This document shows positions 8,049-17,096 of a stretch of DNA of 64,000 nt, one piece after another. Numbering within the stretch: position 1 is the first letter of the stretch; each line of letters begins with the position of its first letter. This DNA comes from Chloroflexales bacterium ZM16-3 (GTDB lineage: Bacteria > Chloroflexota > Chloroflexia > Chloroflexales > Chloroflexaceae). Under the pieces are notes generated by a model, which searched no databases, had not been told where the DNA came from, and saw only the letters and a list, made by a program, of their open reading frames with translations. The stretch covers positions 83,305 through 147,304 of the forward strand of contig RYFE02000012.1 in the NCBI GenBank assembly GCA_004138175.2. Direction: 5' to 3'. A program made the position numbers and the translations under genes.

Positions 8049-8816
8049 CTAAACGTGATGCGCCTCCTGGCGCGTATTGATCAGGCTGGCTGCAAAGCCC
8101 GCGCCGAAGCCGTTATCGATGTTTACCACGGTGACCCCGGCGGCGCAACTGTTGAGCATGCCGAGCAGGGCGGCCAGCCCGCCGAAGCTGGCCCCGTAGC
8201 CGACGCTGGTGGGCACGGCGATCACCGGGCGGCGCACGAGGCCGCCCACCACGCTTGGCAGGGCGCCCTCCATGCCCGCCACCACGATCAGCACGTCGGC
8301 CGACATCACCTGCTCCATGTGGCCGAGCAGGCGGTGCAGCCCGGCCACGCCCACGTCGTAGAGGCGCTCCACCGTGTTGCCCATCACCTCGGCGGTGACG
8401 GCGGCCTCCTCGGCGACGGGCAGGTCGGCGGTGCCGGCCGAGATGACCAGGATGCGGCCGGGGCGGCGGGGCAGCGGCGTCGGCTCGTAGACGATGGCGC
8501 GCGCCAGGTCGTGGTAGCGCGCCGCTGGCAGGGCCGCGCGCACCGCATCGAAGACCTCGGGGGCCGCGCGGGTGGCCAGCACCGGCCCCGGCCCCTCGGC
8601 CAGGCGCGCCATGATCGCCACCACATGCTCGGTGCGCTTACCGGCGCAGAGCACCACCTCGGGGAAGCCCGCGCGCAGGGCGCGGTGCGAGTCCAGGTGG
8701 GCGAAGCCCATGTCGTCGAAGGGCAGGCGGCGCAGCTGATCGAGCGCGCCCTCGGTGCTCGTCTGCCCCTGGCGGACAGCGTCGAGCAGGGCGCGCAGGG
8801 ACTCTTCGTTCATCAT
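8049..8816 (-). CDS. larB: LarB, pyridinium-3,5-biscarboxylic acid mononucleotide synthase
   Basis: LarB carboxylates and hydrolyses nicotinic acid adenine dinucleotide in the first step of nickel-pincer cofactor synthesis. The 255-aa sequence resembles PurE in its C-terminal half: ILVISAGTADLPVAEEAAVTA near 120-140, then VGVAGLHRLL, VVAGMEGALPSVVGGLV near 175-195 and AVPTSVGYGASFGGLAALLGML near 200-220. The tandem ATGATG at 8816/8813 follows GGAGGAA; I use the first. The upstream frame up to 9791 is a shadow of the exporter gene. Confidence 0.94.
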   Translation of the reverse strand: MMNEESLRALLDAVRQGQTSTEGALDQLRRLPFDDMGFAHLDSHRALRAGFPEVVLCAGKRTEHVVAIMARLAEGPGPVLATRAAPEVFDAVRAALPAARYHDLARAIVYEPTPLPRRPGRILVISAGTADLPVAEEAAVTAEVMGNTVERLYDVGVAGLHRLLGHMEQVMSADVLIVVAGMEGALPSVVGGLVRRPVIAVPTSVGYGASFGGLAALLGMLNSCAAGVTVVNIDNGFGAGFAASLINTRQEAHHV

Positions 8817-8835
8817 TATTCCTCCAGGATGTGTT

Positions 8836-8863
8836 GTAGGGGCGCGTCGCGACGCGCCCCTAC
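8836..8863. repeat. 28-bp perfect palindrome GTAGGGGCGCGTC...
   Basis: A perfect 28-bp palindrome of the class GTAGGGGCGC...GCGCCCCTAC lies in the 56-base gap between the exporter gene and larB. Close relatives are at 30320, 35482 and 54398. It could act as a hairpin within the operon mRNA. Confidence 0.85.
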
Positions 8864-8872
8864 GGCATCCTA

Positions 8873-9781
8873 TTACGACGTCGGCGCCACCACCAGGGCC
8901 ACGCCGAGGGAGGCCAGGGCCAGCCCGCCGATGGCCATCGGGCCGAAGCGCTCGCCGAAGACGAGGAATGCCTCCAGGGCGGTGGCGGGCGGCACCAGGT
9001 AGAACAGGCTGGTGACGCGGGCGGCCGAGCTGATCCTGATCAGCGTCATCAGCAGCAGAATGGCCCCGAGCGAGAGCACAAACACCAGCCAGCCCAGGGC
9101 GAAGAAGAGCTGCGGTGCCCATGTGATCGCGCGCTGCTCGAAGAAGAAGGAGCCCGCCAGCATCACGAGGGCGGCGGCCAGGTACTGCACGCAGGTGCCG
9201 GTGGTGAGCGGCATCGAGCCGCCGTGGCGCTTCTGGTAGAGCGTGCCGGCGGTGGTGCTGAGCAGGGCGATCAGGGCGGCGGCCAGGGTCGCCCCGGTGA
9301 TGGCGACGCCGCCGGAGCCGGGGGCGAGCAGCTTTTCGGCGAGCACCATTCCGGCCCCGGCGAAGCCGAGGAGCAGGCCGAGCCACTGGCGGCCGGCCAC
9401 CGGCTCGCGCAGGGCCAGCTGGGCGATCACGGCGGTGAGGATCGGCTGCAGACTCACAATGAGCGAGGAGACCCCCGCCGACATGCCGTTGTCGATTGCG
9501 AAGAAGACCCCGCCCAGGTAGCCGGCGTGGAGTAGCAGGCCGACCACGGCGATGTGCCCGAGCTGGCGGGGCCTCGGCCAGGGTGCTCGGATGGCCAAAG
9601 AGATGGCGGCCAGCAGGCCCGCCGCGATCAGGAAGCGGATGAGCAGGAAGGTGAACGGCTCGATGTAGGGTAGCCCGAAGCGCGCGCCGATGAAGCCGGT
9701 GCTCCAGAGCAGCACGAAGATCCAGGGTGCGGCGGCGGCAAAGACGGGGCGGGCGGTGACGCGGACACGACGCTGCTGCAT
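8873..9781 (-). CDS. EamA/DMT-superfamily exporter
   Basis: This 302-aa, ten-helix drug/metabolite transporter has an N-terminal PWIFVLLWSTGFIGARFGLPY, the RhaT/EamA signature region. The second EamA repeat begins near residue 160 (ATLAAALIALLSTTAGTLYQKRH), and it ends FGERFGPMAIGGLALASLGVALV. The ATG at 9781 has GGAGGAAT directly upstream. It precedes larB on the same strand with a 56-base gap that holds a palindrome, so it may head the larBE transcript. A role in that pathway is only a guess from position. It is not close in sequence to the exporter at 6179. Confidence 0.9.
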   Translation of the reverse strand: MQQRRVRVTARPVFAAAAPWIFVLLWSTGFIGARFGLPYIEPFTFLLIRFLIAAGLLAAISLAIRAPWPRPRQLGHIAVVGLLLHAGYLGGVFFAIDNGMSAGVSSLIVSLQPILTAVIAQLALREPVAGRQWLGLLLGFAGAGMVLAEKLLAPGSGGVAITGATLAAALIALLSTTAGTLYQKRHGGSMPLTTGTCVQYLAAALVMLAGSFFFEQRAITWAPQLFFALGWLVFVLSLGAILLLMTLIRISSAARVTSLFYLVPPATALEAFLVFGERFGPMAIGGLALASLGVALVVAPTS

Positions 9782-10233
9782 ATTCCTCCATGTGCTATCG
9801 CACAGGGTACAGGGTATGGGGTACAGGGTACAGCACGCACCATTTTAAGACAAGCTTGCTGGCTTGCCGCCTCCTTGGCCCTGGGGATTCGTCCCAGATC
9901 TGATATTTGTTGGGTTTTGGCGGCGAATCTGTCCCCACATCTCCATCGGCGAGTAGCTCCCTAAATCAGGCATTGCATGTTCCTTAAAGTGTGCTATGAT
10001 AATCACGTTTGCTCAACGTAACACTGCGAGACCTGCATCAGAGACTCCCGTTAGTCCCCTGGTCGCTCGACAGAACCTCTTCGCTCGAAGGATGTACGTT
10101 GTGGATCGCCGGAGCGAGACATCCAGGTCCTCCCCTGGTTGCCGGCTGAACGGGATGGTGACTTTCGCAGGATGGCGGCACATGTGCGCCGCTAACCACA
10201 ATCGTCTGCGCAGCGCGCAGAGGAGAACTGTAG
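9782..10233 (+). promoter_or_regulatory. promoter and ~225-nt leader of the RRM gene
   Basis: TTGCAT (9973-9978) and TATGAT (9995-10000) are 16 bases apart, and the TG one base before TATGAT makes an extended -10. Transcription would start near 10007, about 225 bases before the ATG at 10234. The leader can fold, for example GCGGCACA/TGTGCGCCGC at 10174-10191. Cold-shock RNA-binding protein genes in other bacteria have long leaders like this. The left part (9836-9970) holds nothing I recognise. Confidence 0.55.
9800..9835. repeat. GGTACAG-type heptamer array
   Basis: Variants of the heptamer ACAGGGT/GGTACAG repeat about four times just upstream of the exporter gene. Confidence 0.65.
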
Positions 10234-10581
10234 ATGCTGGTTAAGCTGTTTGTTGGTAATCTCCCCTGGAGCGTCGGTGACGCCGAGCTCGAGCGGATCT
10301 TCGCCCCCCACGGGGACGTGCAGAGCGCCCGCGTGATCAACGACCGCGACACGGGCCGCTCGCGCGGCTTCGGCTTCGTCGAGATCGACGTTGACGATGT
10401 GTCCGTTGTGATCCGCGCCACCGACGGCCAGGAGGTTGATGGCCGTCCCCTGCGCGTGAATGAGGCCGAGGACAAGGGCCGCGGCGGTCGCGGTGGCTTC
10501 GGCGGCGGCGGCGGTGGCCGCGGCGGCTTCGGCGGCGACCGTGGCGGCAACCGTGGCGGCGGCGGTCGCGACCGCTACTAA
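10234..10581 (+). CDS. glycine-rich RRM RNA-binding protein
   Basis: This 115-aa protein is a single RRM (residues 1-80) with RNP2 LFVGNL at 5-10 and RNP1 RGFGFVEI near 46-53. A tail follows (82-115) made almost only of Gly, Arg and Asp (GGRGGFGGGGGGRGG). The same plan is seen in the Rbp proteins of cyanobacteria, which bind RNA and are often cold-induced. The ATG at 10234 is preceded by AGAGGAGA. A DEAD-box helicase with an Arg-rich tail follows at 10777 on the same strand, which suggests a joint role in RNA remodelling. Confidence 0.92.
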   Translation: MLVKLFVGNLPWSVGDAELERIFAPHGDVQSARVINDRDTGRSRGFGFVEIDVDDVSVVIRATDGQEVDGRPLRVNEAEDKGRGGRGGFGGGGGGRGGFGGDRGGNRGGGGRDRY

Positions 10582-10603
10582 ACCTACGGCGTAACACTCC
10601 GCA

Positions 10604-10660
10604 GAGGCGCGGGGGCGCGGGGGAATGGCTCAATGCCAACTCTCGTATCCCCCGCGCCTC
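10604..10660 (+). terminator. intercistronic hairpin
   Basis: GAGGCGCGGGGG (10604-10615) pairs perfectly with 10649-10660. No T-run follows, so it may be an mRNA-stabilising or Rho-dependent element rather than an intrinsic terminator. The rest of the 195-base gap has TTCTTTATA (10684-10692), which is not clearly a promoter. Confidence 0.55.
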
Positions 10661-10776
10661 GCGGCGTGTCTTCGCCTCCTGTATTCTTTATACCCGCGCC
10701 GACGACCCCTGCCGGCGCACCAAGCCGGCCGCTATAGACCCCCACGTCTCCCCCGGCCGCCCCACAAGGAGCCCCG

Positions 10777-12108
10777 TTGAATTTCTCGGATTTTGAGCTT
10801 CACCCGACCCTGATGGCGAATGTGCTTACCCAGGGCTTTACTCAGCCGACGCCTATTCAGGCGCAGGCTATCCCCCTCGCCCTCTCCGGCGGCAACCTGA
10901 TCGGCCTCGCCCAGACGGGCACTGGTAAGACGGCCGCCTTTGTCCTTCCGATCTTGCATCGTCTGCTCCAGACGCCTAAGGGCGGCACGCGTGCGCTGAT
11001 TATCACGCCCACCCGCGAGCTGGCCGAGCAGATTAATGAGACGATCATTGCGTTCGGCAAGGGCACCGGCCTGCGCAGCGCCACGATCTATGGCGGCGTT
11101 GGCATGATCCCTCAGGAGCGCGCCCTGCGCGCTGGTGTCGATATTGTCGTCGCATGCCCCGGTCGTCTGCTTGACCATATGGGCCGTGGTGCCACTCGTC
11201 TGGACGGCGTGCAGACCCTCGTCCTTGATGAGGCTGACCGCATGCTCGACATGGGCTTCTTGCCGGCCATCAAGCGCATCCTGGAGGCGCTGCCCACCCG
11301 GCGCCAGACGATGCTCTTCTCGGCCACGCTGCCCGATGAGCTGAAGAGCCTGGCCGCATCCACGGCCCCCGATGCGAAGCTTGTGCAGATTGGCATCGTC
11401 CGCCCGGCCCACACGATCACGCACGCGATCTACCCGGTGGCCCCCCACCGCAAGACGGCCCTGCTGCTTGACCTGCTGCATAAGGCCGACACCGGCTCGG
11501 TGCTGGTCTTCACCCGCACGAAGCATCGGGCCAACCGGCTGCTCCAGCAGATCGCCCGCGAGGGCCACAGCGCCGCCGTTCTGCATAGCAATAAGTCGCA
11601 GAACCAGCGCCAGCTTGCTCTTGACGGCTTCCGTGACGGGCGCTTCCGCATCCTGGTGGCCACTGATATCGCTGCCCGCGGCCTCGATGTCGAGCGGATC
11701 TCCCATGTGATCAACTACGATATCCCTGACACGGCGGATGCCTATATCCACCGGATTGGCCGCACTGGACGAGCCACGCGCACTGGCGACGCCTTCACCC
11801 TGGTGACGCCTGAGGATGGCTCAGAGGTGCGGATGATCGAGCGTGCCCTCGGCTCACCTCTGGAGCGCCGCCAGCTGGAGGGCTTCGATTACAATGCCCA
11901 GGTGGCGGCCGTGAACCTTGATGAGCGCCCACCTCGCCCGCCTCGGCGCGATGACCGGCCGTCCCCTCGGCGCGATGACCGGCCCTCCCCTCGGCGCGAT
12001 GACCGACCGTCTGCTCGTTCTGGCGCCCCGCGTGCGGGCGGCGCGCCCAGCCGACGCGATGAGCAGCCGCCTCGGCGCGACATCCGCCCGACCCGCCGTT
12101 CGGCGTAA
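10777..12108 (+). CDS. DEAD-box ATP-dependent RNA helicase
   Basis: The 443-aa protein has all the core motifs: Q motif (GFTQPTPIQAQAIP, 20-33), Walker A AQTGTGKT (45-52), PTRELAEQ, VLDEADRMLDMGF (near 150), LFSATLP, then VATDIAARGLDV and YIHRIGRTGRA in domain 2. It unwinds or remodels RNA in the cytosol, as in the RhlE/CsdA group. The C-terminal tail (from about 385) is rich in Pro, Arg and Asp and holds three copies of the octapeptide RRDDRPSP. The start is TTG at 10777, with AAGGAG before it. It is probably co-regulated with the RRM gene upstream. Confidence 0.94.
   Translation: MNFSDFELHPTLMANVLTQGFTQPTPIQAQAIPLALSGGNLIGLAQTGTGKTAAFVLPILHRLLQTPKGGTRALIITPTRELAEQINETIIAFGKGTGLRSATIYGGVGMIPQERALRAGVDIVVACPGRLLDHMGRGATRLDGVQTLVLDEADRMLDMGFLPAIKRILEALPTRRQTMLFSATLPDELKSLAASTAPDAKLVQIGIVRPAHTITHAIYPVAPHRKTALLLDLLHKADTGSVLVFTRTKHRANRLLQQIAREGHSAAVLHSNKSQNQRQLALDGFRDGRFRILVATDIAARGLDVERISHVINYDIPDTADAYIHRIGRTGRATRTGDAFTLVTPEDGSEVRMIERALGSPLERRQLEGFDYNAQVAAVNLDERPPRPPRRDDRPSPRRDDRPSPRRDDRPSARSGAPRAGGAPSRRDEQPPRRDIRPTRRSA
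11942..12013 (+). repeat. 24-bp in-frame triplicate in helicase tail
   Basis: Three near-identical 24-base units starting CTCGGCGCGATGACCGGCC encode the repeated RRDDRPSP in the helicase C-terminus. Confidence 0.88.
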
Positions 12109-12112
12109 TATA

Positions 12113-12150
12113 GCGGGCGCGGGGCATATCGGCCCCGCGCCCGCTTCTTT
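12113..12150 (+). terminator. Rho-independent terminator of the helicase gene
   Basis: GCGGGCGCGGGG (12113-12124) pairs with 12133-12144 and is followed by TTCTTT. Confidence 0.85.
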
Positions 12151-12183
12151 AGGGTTGACGCCCTGAAAACCTGTATCGTTCTA

Positions 12184-12216
12184 CAAAAATGTGCCAGCTT
12201 AGCTGGCACATTTTTG
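12184..12216. terminator. bidirectional terminator, near-perfect palindrome
   Basis: CAAAAATGTGCCAGCT (12184-12199) pairs with 12201-12216 around a single T. T-runs on both strands make it a second, bidirectional terminator. It shares the CCAGCTTAGCTGG centre with other hairpins in the window. Confidence 0.82.
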
Positions 12217-12269
12217 TGAAATAATAAGGCAATAGTGTCGCATCTTTCGGTGCAGGGTACCATAGGATA

Positions 12270-12399
12270 GTTACATCGCAATACCGCAGAAGTAACGCTG
12301 TCACCCTGAGCGAAGCGAAGGGTCCCGGCCGGGATTCTTCGCTTCGCTCAGAATGACAGGACGCCTCACAGCGTTACTTCTGCGGTATTGCGTTACATC
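12270..12399 (+). mobile_element. MITE family B copy 2 with 8-bp target duplication
   Basis: This 114-bp element (12278-12391) has perfect 24-bp inverted ends (GCAATACCGCAGAAGTAACG) and the core shared with family A. Perfect 8-bp repeats GTTACATC flank it at 12270-12277 and 12392-12399. It lies 41 bases before the next start codon. Confidence 0.93.
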
Positions 12400-12439
12400 A
12401 TTTGCTTTCGGCTATCTGCAAACGATAAGAGGTGTGGGG

Positions 12440-13510
12440 ATGAGTCCTAACAAGGATATGTACGATGTTGCGATCATTGGCGCGGGGCCGATCGGGCTGG
12501 AGCTGGCGGTGTGCCTGCGGCGCGAGGGGGTGCGCTATATCCACTTCGACGCCCGCCAGATCGGCTATACGATGACCTGGTGGCCGCGCAACACCAGTTT
12601 CTTCAGCACCACTGAGCGCATCGCCATCGCCGGGGTGCCCATCCCGAACAACCACCAGCAGCGTATTACTGGCGAGGAGTACCTGGCCTATCTGCGCGCC
12701 GTGGTCGAGCTGTTCGACCTGCCCCTGCATACCTATGAGCCAGTGGCGGGCATCGCTCGTGAGGGAGAGGGCTTTGCACTAACGACGCGGCCCCTGTCCG
12801 GCGAGCGGCACTACCTGGCTCGCCGGGTGGTGCTGGCGATCGGTGACATGGAGTACCCGCATCGTCTGGGCATCCCCGGCGAGGATCTTCCCCACGTCTC
12901 GCACTATTTCCGCGACCCGCACGACTACTTCCGGCGTCGGCTGCTGATTGTGGGCGGGAAGAACTCGGCGGCTGAGGCGGCTCTGCGCTGCTGGCGGGCC
13001 GGTGCCGAGGTGACGATCAGCTACCGCAGGCCGCAGTTTGACTCGGGCCGGGTGAAGCACTGGATCTTGCCCGACCTGGAGGCGCAGATTGCGGCTGGCG
13101 TGATCCGCTTCCTGCCCTCTACCGTGCCGGTCGAGATCGTGCCTGGCTCGGTGACGCTGGCTCGCACCGATGGCGATGGCCCGCTCATTTGCCACGAGAC
13201 TGATTTCGTGCTGCTGAATACCGGATTCCGGGGCGACCAGAGTCTGATGGAGATGGCCGGGGTGGATCTTCACGGCGACAACCGGGTGCCCACCTTTGAC
13301 CCGGCGACGATGGAGACGAATGTGCCTGGCCTGTTTGTGGCCGGCACGGCGGCGGCAGGCGTGCAGCAGCGCTACAGGCTGTTTATTGAGAACTGCCACG
13401 AGCACGCGGGTAAGATCGCCCAGGCGATCACGGGGCGCTGGCCCTCGGCCCTCGGCAACGCGGCGGGGCGGAACTACCAGCTGCCCTTCGAGCACATCCA
13501 GGCGAACTAG
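12440..13510 (+). CDS. YpdA-like FAD/NAD(P) oxidoreductase
   Basis: The 356-aa flavoprotein has two nucleotide folds: [17 protein letters not shown] near residue 14 and [21 protein letters not shown] near 170. The C-terminal FAD motif is [17 protein letters not shown] near 295. Order and spacing match the YpdA family of putative bacillithiol-disulfide reductases, including HYFRDPHDY before the second fold and the aromatic-rich [20 protein letters not shown]. The CxxC of thioredoxin reductases is absent. The ATG at 12440 follows AGAGG; upstream codons come from a MITE. Whether this organism makes bacillithiol cannot be seen here, so the substrate is open. Confidence 0.85.
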   Translation: MSPNKDMYDVAIIGAGPIGLELAVCLRREGVRYIHFDARQIGYTMTWWPRNTSFFSTTERIAIAGVPIPNNHQQRITGEEYLAYLRAVVELFDLPLHTYEPVAGIAREGEGFALTTRPLSGERHYLARRVVLAIGDMEYPHRLGIPGEDLPHVSHYFRDPHDYFRRRLLIVGGKNSAAEAALRCWRAGAEVTISYRRPQFDSGRVKHWILPDLEAQIAAGVIRFLPSTVPVEIVPGSVTLARTDGDGPLICHETDFVLLNTGFRGDQSLMEMAGVDLHGDNRVPTFDPATMETNVPGLFVAGTAAAGVQQRYRLFIENCHEHAGKIAQAITGRWPSALGNAAGRNYQLPFEHIQAN

Positions 13511-13664
13511 AACACGAAGGACGCGCAGGGGCGCGGAAGATGCGAGATTCATCCGTCAGTTGCGCCGATTGGTGCCGCCGTGTACCATGGCGCCGCCCGT
13601 TGTATTGGGAGTAAAGCGTAACCGCTGGATATTCTTGAGAATCGCGATCAGTGGGAGTCCATCT

Positions 13665-15287
13665 ATGAGTATACCCCTCACGGCCCGGCCCGAGTGGCGG
13701 GCGCTGGCTGCGCATTATGAGACGGTCGGCAAATTGCATATGCGCGAGCTGTTTGCCGCTGACCCCGGCCGGGGCGATCGGCTGACTGCCGAGGCCGCCG
13801 GCCTTTTCCTCGATTATTCGAAGCATCGTGTCACTGATGAGACGCTCGACCTGCTGGTGCAGCTGGCCGAGGCATGCGATCTGCGGGGGCGCATCGCGGC
13901 TATGTTTAGCGGCGAGAAGATAAACATCACCGAGGGCCGTGCGGTGCTCCATACCGCTCTGCGCGCCCCCCGCGATGCGCGCATCCTGGTGGACGGCCAC
14001 AATGTGGTGCCCGATGTTCACGCGGTGCTCGACAGCATGGCCGACTTCAGTGCGAGCGTGCGCTCCGGCGCATGGACGGGCCACACCGGCAGGCGGATCA
14101 GCGCTGTGGTGAACATCGGCATCGGCGGCTCGGATCTTGGCCCGGTGATGGCCTACCAGGCTCTGCGCTACTATAGCCAGCGCGACATCAGCTTCCGCTT
14201 TGTCTCTAATGTGGACGGCACTGACTTTGCCGAGTCCGTGCGCGACCTCGACCCGGCCAGCACGCTCTTCATTGTCGCCTCGAAGACCTTCACGACGCTG
14301 GAGACGATGACTAACGCCCGCAGCGCGCGCGCCTGGCTGGTGGGCGCCCTCGGCGATGATGCCGCTGTGGCAAAACACTTCGTGGCCGTCTCGACAAATG
14401 CCGAAGCGGTGTCCGCCTTCGGCATCGACACCGCCAACATGTTTGGCTTCTGGGACTGGGTGGGCGGGCGCTACTCGATGGACTCGGCGATCGGCCTCTC
14501 GACGATGATCGCCATCGGCCCGGAGGGCTTTCGCGAGCTGCTGGCCGGCTTCCACGCCATGGACGAGCACTTTCGTACCGCCCCGCTGGCCCAGAACCTG
14601 CCGGTGCTGATGGGCCTGCTTAACGTCTGGTATGGCAATTTCTTTGACGCCGACACGGTGGCCGTGCTGCCCTACGATCAGTATCTCTGTCGCTTCCCGG
14701 CTTACCTCCAGCAGCTCACCATGGAGAGCAATGGCAAGCGGGTGACGCTTGATGGTGTTGATGTCGACTACCAGACCGGGGCGATCTTCTGGGGCGAGCC
14801 GGGCACGAACGGCCAGCACTCGTTCTACCAGCTCATCCACCAGGGCACGAAGCTCTTCCCCTGCGACTTCATCGGCTTCTGCAAGAGCCTGAACCCCGTG
14901 GGCGATCACCATGATCTGCTGATGGCCAACCTCTTCGCGCAGAGCGAGGCCATGGCATTTGGCAAGATGGCCGCCGAGGTGACGACTGAGGGCACCCCGG
15001 ACTGGCTGGTGCCACACCGCACCTTCCCCGGCAACCATCCGAGCAGCACCATCCTGGCTGACAGGCTCACCCCGGCGGTGCTCGGCTCCCTGGTGGCGCT
15101 CTACGAGCACAGCGTCTTCACGCAGGGCGTGATCTGGGGCATCGACTCCTTCGACCAGTGGGGCGTGGAGCTGGGCAAGGTGCTGGCTGGCCGGATCGTG
15201 CCCCAGCTGCGCGCCGATGGCGAGATCGAGCTGAGCCACGATAGCTCGACCAACGCGCTGATCCGGCGCTACCGGGACAGGAAGTAG
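13665..15287 (+). CDS. pgi: glucose-6-phosphate isomerase
   Basis: This enzyme interconverts glucose-6-P and fructose-6-P in the cytosol. The 540-aa length fits the long PGI type. Signatures seen are [20 protein letters not shown] (near 148), [13 protein letters not shown] (near 208), [20 protein letters not shown] with the catalytic Glu (near 353), and [20 protein letters not shown] near the end. I place the start at ATG 13665 ([11 protein letters not shown]) behind GGGAG. The frame is open upstream, but that part overlaps the YpdA-like gene and is not protein-like. Confidence 0.96.
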   Translation: MSIPLTARPEWRALAAHYETVGKLHMRELFAADPGRGDRLTAEAAGLFLDYSKHRVTDETLDLLVQLAEACDLRGRIAAMFSGEKINITEGRAVLHTALRAPRDARILVDGHNVVPDVHAVLDSMADFSASVRSGAWTGHTGRRISAVVNIGIGGSDLGPVMAYQALRYYSQRDISFRFVSNVDGTDFAESVRDLDPASTLFIVASKTFTTLETMTNARSARAWLVGALGDDAAVAKHFVAVSTNAEAVSAFGIDTANMFGFWDWVGGRYSMDSAIGLSTMIAIGPEGFRELLAGFHAMDEHFRTAPLAQNLPVLMGLLNVWYGNFFDADTVAVLPYDQYLCRFPAYLQQLTMESNGKRVTLDGVDVDYQTGAIFWGEPGTNGQHSFYQLIHQGTKLFPCDFIGFCKSLNPVGDHHDLLMANLFAQSEAMAFGKMAAEVTTEGTPDWLVPHRTFPGNHPSSTILADRLTPAVLGSLVALYEHSVFTQGVIWGIDSFDQWGVELGKVLAGRIVPQLRADGEIELSHDSSTNALIRRYRDRK

Positions 15288-15322
15288 ATCGGTGGCTGGG
15301 GGCTTGGTTGGGCTCGTATGTT

Positions 15323-15357
15323 GCTGAAATGCGCTAGCTAAGCTGGCGCATTTCAGC
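15323..15357. terminator. pgi hairpin with AGCTAAGCT centre
   Basis: GCTGAAATGCGC pairs with GCGCATTTCAGC around TAGCTAAGCTG. There is no clear T-run. It belongs to the same hairpin class as 7105, 12184 and 17047. Confidence 0.68.
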
Positions 15358-15476
15358 ATAATGTGGGCCTAGCGCCAATACTGTTCAAATAGTGAATAGA
15401 ACCAATGCTATACTGGATCGTGCTATAGCCCCAGCGGTGCTCAGTAACTATGTGGAACTTCAGTGAGGCATCTGCC

Positions 15477-17048
15477 ATGTGTGATTCCACAAAATTTATG
15501 GCTGCTCCGGCTCACCCTTACGATCTCGCCGATGCCTTTACGCAGCTGCCTGTAGGTGTTGCGATCTTCGATACGAGCGATGGGTTCTGCTGCCTGCACC
15601 ATAACCCGCTCTTCCTGGCGATGATCGGCGCGATCTGGCGCGAGCGCGGATTGCCTGCCGGCGTGCCGCTGCGCGATCTGCTCTCTTCGGAATCGTATGC
15701 GCAGATCCGTGTGATCTTCGAGCGGGCACGCGCCGAGGGCGCGCCCTTCTCTAGCGACGACTATGTTGTCGTGATGGCGCAGGAGACGGAGCCTCGCTCT
15801 TACCAGTGGAGCCTGACCCCGCTGCGTGGGCCTGACGGCGGCGTCAGAGCACTGCTGGCCTCGGGGGTTGAGATCACTGCGCGCAAGGCGTATGAGGTCG
15901 AGGCGCAGGCGGCGGCCCGGCGGGCCAATGAGGAGCGTGCGCTGCTCGATACACTGATCAACACGGCCCCGATCGGGGTGGCCTTCCTCGACCGTGAGAT
16001 GCGCTTCGTGCGGATCAATGATCGCCTTGCCCAGCTCAACGGTATGCCCGTCTCCGCCCATCTTAACCGGCGCGTCCACGAGATTCTCCCCGCTCTCGCC
16101 GCCGCTATCGAGCCGGTGATCCAGCAGGTGATCGCCACTGGTCGTCCGGTGATGGATATCGAGGCGGTGTTGCCGTCCTATATGCAGCGGGGTGGCGCCT
16201 GGCTGAAGAGCTTCTACCCGGTGCTCGACGCCACTGGCGAGATCCTTGGTGTTGGTGTGCTTGTCACCGACATCAGCGATGAGCGACGGATGCAGGAGGA
16301 GCTGCGCGCGATCACGGAGCGCGAGCGTGAGCGGTTGGCCGAGGTGGAGCAGGCTCTGAGCATCCGTGACACCTTCTTCTCTATTGCGGCCCACGAGCTG
16401 AAGACGCCGCTCACCACACTTCTCGGACAGGTGCAGCTGATTGAGCGGCGCGCGGCGAAGAGTGACACTCTGAGCGAGCGGGATCGGCGGGCGGTACATG
16501 TGGTTGTTAGCCATGCCGTCCGGCTGAACAAGCTGATCGATGCGATGCTTGACATCACCCGGATCGAGCGCGGCTACCTCAGCCTTGAGTGCTCGCCGGT
16601 CGATCTAGCGGCGAGCACTCGGCAGGTGATCGATGAGATCCAGCCCATCCACCCCATGCACGACTTCCGCTGGCAGCTTTCTGACACCCCCCTGATGATC
16701 TCGGGAGACGCGGTTCGCCTTGAGCAGGTGCTCTATAACCTGATCGAGAACGCGGTGAAGTACAGCCCGCAGGGCGGCGAGGTGGAGATATGCGTCGAGC
16801 GCCAGGGCGATCTGGCCCAGCTCGCTGTGCGTGACCAGGGGATCGGCATCTCTGCTACAGCCATCCCCCATCTGTTTGAGTGCTTCTACCGGGCGGAGGG
16901 TGCGAGCCGCCAGTATATTGCTGGTATGGGCATCGGGCTGTATGTTGTCTACGAGATTGTGAGGCTACACGGGGGAGAGGTTCGCGTGGCGAGTGTCGAG
17001 GGTGAGGGCAGCTGCTTTACGGTGACGTTGCCCCTTCTGGCTGGATAA
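15477..17048 (+). CDS. PAS-domain sensor histidine kinase
   Basis: This 523-aa kinase seems soluble: no membrane segment is seen. Two PAS modules lie at about 20-135 and 150-270. A HisKA domain follows with the phospho-accepting His306 in AAHELKTPLTTLLGQ, then a HATPase with N box NLIENAVKYSP (near 425), G1 DQGIGIS and G2 GMGIGLYVVYEIV. The start is taken as ATG 15477 (MCDSTKF), nine bases behind GAGG; an in-frame ATG at 15450 has no such site. No response regulator is adjacent, so it is an orphan kinase. Confidence 0.93.
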   Translation: MCDSTKFMAAPAHPYDLADAFTQLPVGVAIFDTSDGFCCLHHNPLFLAMIGAIWRERGLPAGVPLRDLLSSESYAQIRVIFERARAEGAPFSSDDYVVVMAQETEPRSYQWSLTPLRGPDGGVRALLASGVEITARKAYEVEAQAAARRANEERALLDTLINTAPIGVAFLDREMRFVRINDRLAQLNGMPVSAHLNRRVHEILPALAAAIEPVIQQVIATGRPVMDIEAVLPSYMQRGGAWLKSFYPVLDATGEILGVGVLVTDISDERRMQEELRAITERERERLAEVEQALSIRDTFFSIAAHELKTPLTTLLGQVQLIERRAAKSDTLSERDRRAVHVVVSHAVRLNKLIDAMLDITRIERGYLSLECSPVDLAASTRQVIDEIQPIHPMHDFRWQLSDTPLMISGDAVRLEQVLYNLIENAVKYSPQGGEVEICVERQGDLAQLAVRDQGIGISATAIPHLFECFYRAEGASRQYIAGMGIGLYVVYEIVRLHGGEVRVASVEGEGSCFTVTLPLLAG

Positions 17049-17089
17049 ACAACGCGGGCACCAGCTAAGCTGGCGCCTGCGTTGTTTTT
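17047..17089. terminator. terminator between convergent genes
   Basis: AAACAACGC and the inner CCAGCTAAGCTGG form a stem that closes with GCGTTGTTTTT on the plus strand. It ends the histidine kinase transcript and lies eight bases from the stop of the convergent gene. Confidence 0.83.
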
Positions 17090-17096
17090 GCTGAGA

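Noticed and set aside
8055..9002. 315-aa open frame antisense to larB and the exporter gene
   Set aside because: Shadow frame that crosses two real genes and a palindrome; translation is His/Gly/Ala-rich.
10732..11751. 339-aa open frame antisense to the helicase gene
   Set aside because: Shadow frame; the helicase has every family motif on the other strand.
13428..15359. 643-aa open frame antisense to pgi
   Set aside because: It is the reverse-strand shadow of a clear pgi gene, typical of high-GC DNA, with low-complexity His/Ala/Gly-rich sequence and no start signals.
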